NCBI GenBank assembly: GCA_017475805.1
Contig: JAFVEW010000022.1
Span: 1-7,688 of the forward strand
Source of the DNA: Synergistaceae bacterium
GTDB lineage: Bacteria; Synergistota; Synergistia; Synergistales; Aminobacteriaceae
DNA length: 7,688 nucleotides
Direction of reading: 5' to 3'
The position numbers and the translations under genes were made by a program. This document shows positions 5,670-7,688 of the stretch, in pieces (position 1 is the first letter of the stretch; the number at the start of each line of letters is the position of its first letter). Below the pieces are notes generated by a model. The model saw only the letters and a list, made by a program, of their open reading frames with translations, was not told where the DNA came from and searched no databases.

Positions 5670-7688
5670 TTATTTTATGCAACGGGTACGAGTCCGCGAT
5701 TCCTGCGCGGTCAGTGTCGCTTTATGATTTTCATCTGAAAAGGAAACTTTGAGATTTTCGCCGACTTCGGGAGTCCGTTCTAATTTTTCAAGTTTGTGGA
5801 CAAAAAGACTCTGTTTTCCGCTTAACTGAACGCAATAGCCCAATTCTTTATCAACGTAACGAATTTCGCCCTTGTACTGCTGATTGTCAGTTCTCGGCTT
5901 CACGTAAACCGTAGGCTCGCCGTCAATCAGCTTCAAGTCCTTAATCATCTGCTCCGTTATTTGAGGTTTTGCTTCGGGTATTCCGTAAGCGGCTTTGATT
6001 TCGGGCGAATTTTCAACTTTCGGGGCTTCAACGGTCGGGGTCGTTTCCTGCACGGGCGTTTGGTCGTTCTCGCGCATTGTTAATTCCGTATTCAGCCTTG
6101 CAAGACGCGCGGATTTTTCTTTGAGTTCATCGGCATAAGGGAAGCCTTTTTGCAATTCTTCTTCCGTTGCTTTAACCTGACCATGATAATTTTCAAGCTG
6201 ACCTTTGGCTTCTTCGAGTTTTTTAGGGATTTCGTTAATCGCGTTCTCGATTCGAGTTAAATTGCCAATCGCGCTCGTTCCGAGTTCAATGTTGTGGTCA
6301 GTTGCGCCTTCGAGATTCAAAAACATTTTCCCGAACGACTGATCCATGTAAATACTCATCTTGAAGCCGCGATATTCGCCGATTGTCCCGTGATTTTGTC
6401 CCAACGTCTGAGCCGCTGCTAAAAGGGCTTCTCCTGCTTCCTGTTTTTGGGGCTTGCCCTCGCTGTCAAGTCCGAACGAATGCCCCATAACTTTTATCTG
6501 AAAATCAGAATCTTTTGTGGCTTCAACGGTCGCTACGTCTTTCTTTAATAAATCAATTTTTTTCTCCGTGTTTGAAATTGCCAATGGGAGCGATTTATTC
6601 AGTCTGTCCTGCAAGGCGTAACGCTGGTCTTTGAAACTCGCTTCGAGCATTTTCAGCTTGTTCACGTCAATGTCGAGTTCCATTTTTTCTTTAATTCGGG
6701 TATCTCCGATACAAAGTGCCTTAACTTCGGCATAACTCAAAACCGATTCGTCAACGTCTTCACAGCTCCGCAAAGGCGTTCGGCTTGTCATTACCTGACT
6801 TATGAATTTCTGTTTGTTCTCGACAGTCTGATAAAGATAAGCGTCAAAAGTGCTTTCAGTTACGTAACGGAAAATATTTACTTCGGGATTTTTGTTGCCC
6901 TGCCTGATTATTCTCCCAGCACGTTGTTCGAGGTCGGCAGGTCGCCACGGACAATCTAAATCATGGAGTGCGATTAACCTGTCCTGAACGTTCGTCCCTG
7001 CGCCCATTTTTTGAGTCGAACCCATAAGCACTCTGACTTCGCCGTTTCGGACTTTCGCAAAAAGTTCGTCCTTTTTCTTTTCCGTGTCAGCGTCATGGAT
7101 AAAAGCGATTTCGTTTTCGGGAACGCCGTCAGCAATTAGTTTCTGCTTGATGTCATCGTAAACGTTGAAGCCCTTATCTTTGCCCGGCGTTGAAAAATCG
7201 CAGAAAACTAACTGCGTTAATTTATCTTTCTTCGTGTCATTCCAAATTTGAAAAATATTTTTGACGCACGTATTGACTTTGCTGTTCGGGTCGTCAGGCA
7301 ATAACGGATTTATTAAACGCTGGTCAAGCCCGATTTTTCTTCCGTCCGAAGTTATTTTCAGCATATTATCGACATTAGGCTCGACCTGACGGGTGTGGAC
7401 TTTGCTGGCACGTTCGGAAAGCCCTGCTACAAGCTGTTTCTGCTCCTCCGTGAGCTTTACGGAAACAACATGAAAATTTGCTTTCGGTCGAGGCAAATTC
7501 AGCATATCAGCCGTTTTGATGTCCGCGACTTCCTTAAAAGTTTTCATCAGTTCGGGCAGATTGAAAAATTTTGAAAATCTCGTTTTTGCCCTGAATCCTG
7601 TTCCCTCTGGTGCTAATTCTAACGCCGTAGTAGTTTCTCCGAAAGTCGAAGCCCATGCGTCAAAATTTTGAAGCCCCATCGACTGCAA
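5670..7688 (-). CDS. C-terminal part of a giant SNF2-type helicase protein (5' end outside window)
   Basis: The frame is open to the right edge; its first codon there is TTG inside the gene, so the true start is outside. The 672 visible residues match the end of the very large (often above 2000 residues) helicase or methylase-helicase proteins of conjugative elements. FDAWASTFGETTTALEL and GFRAKTRFSKFFNLPELM (window residues 9-48), ADMLNLPRPK (60-69) and NMLKITSDGRKIGLD (108-122) are family signatures. The second RecA-like domain holds motif V, GSTQKMGAGTNVQDR (223-237), and motif VI, EQRAGRIIRQGN (254-265), so ATP hydrolysis and DNA translocation are expected. FDAYLYQTVENKQKFISQVM (281-300) follows, then coiled-coil segments (330-395, 475-540), a Pro/Glu/Thr-rich linker (541-580) and a KfrB-like domain (606-650). 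Walker A, and any methyltransferase domain, would be outside the window. Role: DNA processing or protection during transfer (inferred). Confidence 0.92.
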   Translation of the reverse strand: MQSMGLQNFDAWASTFGETTTALELAPEGTGFRAKTRFSKFFNLPELMKTFKEVADIKTADMLNLPRPKANFHVVSVKLTEEQKQLVAGLSERASKVHTRQVEPNVDNMLKITSDGRKIGLDQRLINPLLPDDPNSKVNTCVKNIFQIWNDTKKDKLTQLVFCDFSTPGKDKGFNVYDDIKQKLIADGVPENEIAFIHDADTEKKKDELFAKVRNGEVRVLMGSTQKMGAGTNVQDRLIALHDLDCPWRPADLEQRAGRIIRQGNKNPEVNIFRYVTESTFDAYLYQTVENKQKFISQVMTSRTPLRSCEDVDESVLSYAEVKALCIGDTRIKEKMELDIDVNKLKMLEASFKDQRYALQDRLNKSLPLAISNTEKKIDLLKKDVATVEATKDSDFQIKVMGHSFGLDSEGKPQKQEAGEALLAAAQTLGQNHGTIGEYRGFKMSIYMDQSFGKMFLNLEGATDHNIELGTSAIGNLTRIENAINEIPKKLEEAKGQLENYHGQVKATEEELQKGFPYADELKEKSARLARLNTELTMRENDQTPVQETTPTVEAPKVENSPEIKAAYGIPEAKPQITEQMIKDLKLIDGEPTVYVKPRTDNQQYKGEIRYVDKELGYCVQLSGKQSLFVHKLEKLERTPEVGENLKVSFSDENHKATLTAQESRTRTRCIK

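Overview
The window is a piece of a conjugative mobile element, either an integrative element or a plasmid. It comes from a moderately AT-rich bacterium. The replication-like protein and the giant helicase resemble proteins carried by Firmicutes elements, and the strong AGGAGG-type ribosome binding sites fit an anaerobic gut Firmicute, a Negativicute or a Synergistota member. The sequence alone does not settle the host. All seven protein-coding genes I accept are on the minus strand, so the window reads biologically from right to left. No rRNA, tRNA, transposase, integrase, relaxase or CRISPR array was seen.

Right part (7688-3008), transfer operon: the C-terminal 673 codons of a giant SNF2-type helicase protein whose start lies outside the window; 18 bases later a 246-residue protein of unknown function; and after one base a TraG/VirD4-type coupling protein. 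The helicase and the 246-residue protein end in a related KfrB-like module, a link between neighbours that is not obvious from their overall sequences. The coupling protein has Glu where its Walker B motif normally has Asp.

Middle part (2960-2185), cargo: a 66-residue protein and a GNAT-fold acetyltransferase joined by an ATGA stop/start overlap. This is the layout of an acetyltransferase toxin-antitoxin pair. An AT-rich inverted repeat sits just upstream and could be its operator.

Left part (2070-1), control and replication: an XRE-family repressor with a recognisable extended -10 promoter; a leader of about 180 bases holding a terminator-like hairpin and several overlapping dyads; then a long gene running off the left edge. 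This last gene has no stop codon in the window, so a scan for complete ORFs would miss it, but it is open for all 530 codons behind a strong ribosome binding site. It appears to contain two successive archaeo-eukaryotic primase (AEP)-like domains of the type found in Firmicutes plasmid and element replication proteins. Both seem to have lost their catalytic residues.

Inferred working model: the helicase, the 246-residue protein and TraG serve DNA processing and transfer; the acetyltransferase pair would stabilise the element; the XRE protein and structured leader would set expression of the replication-like protein.
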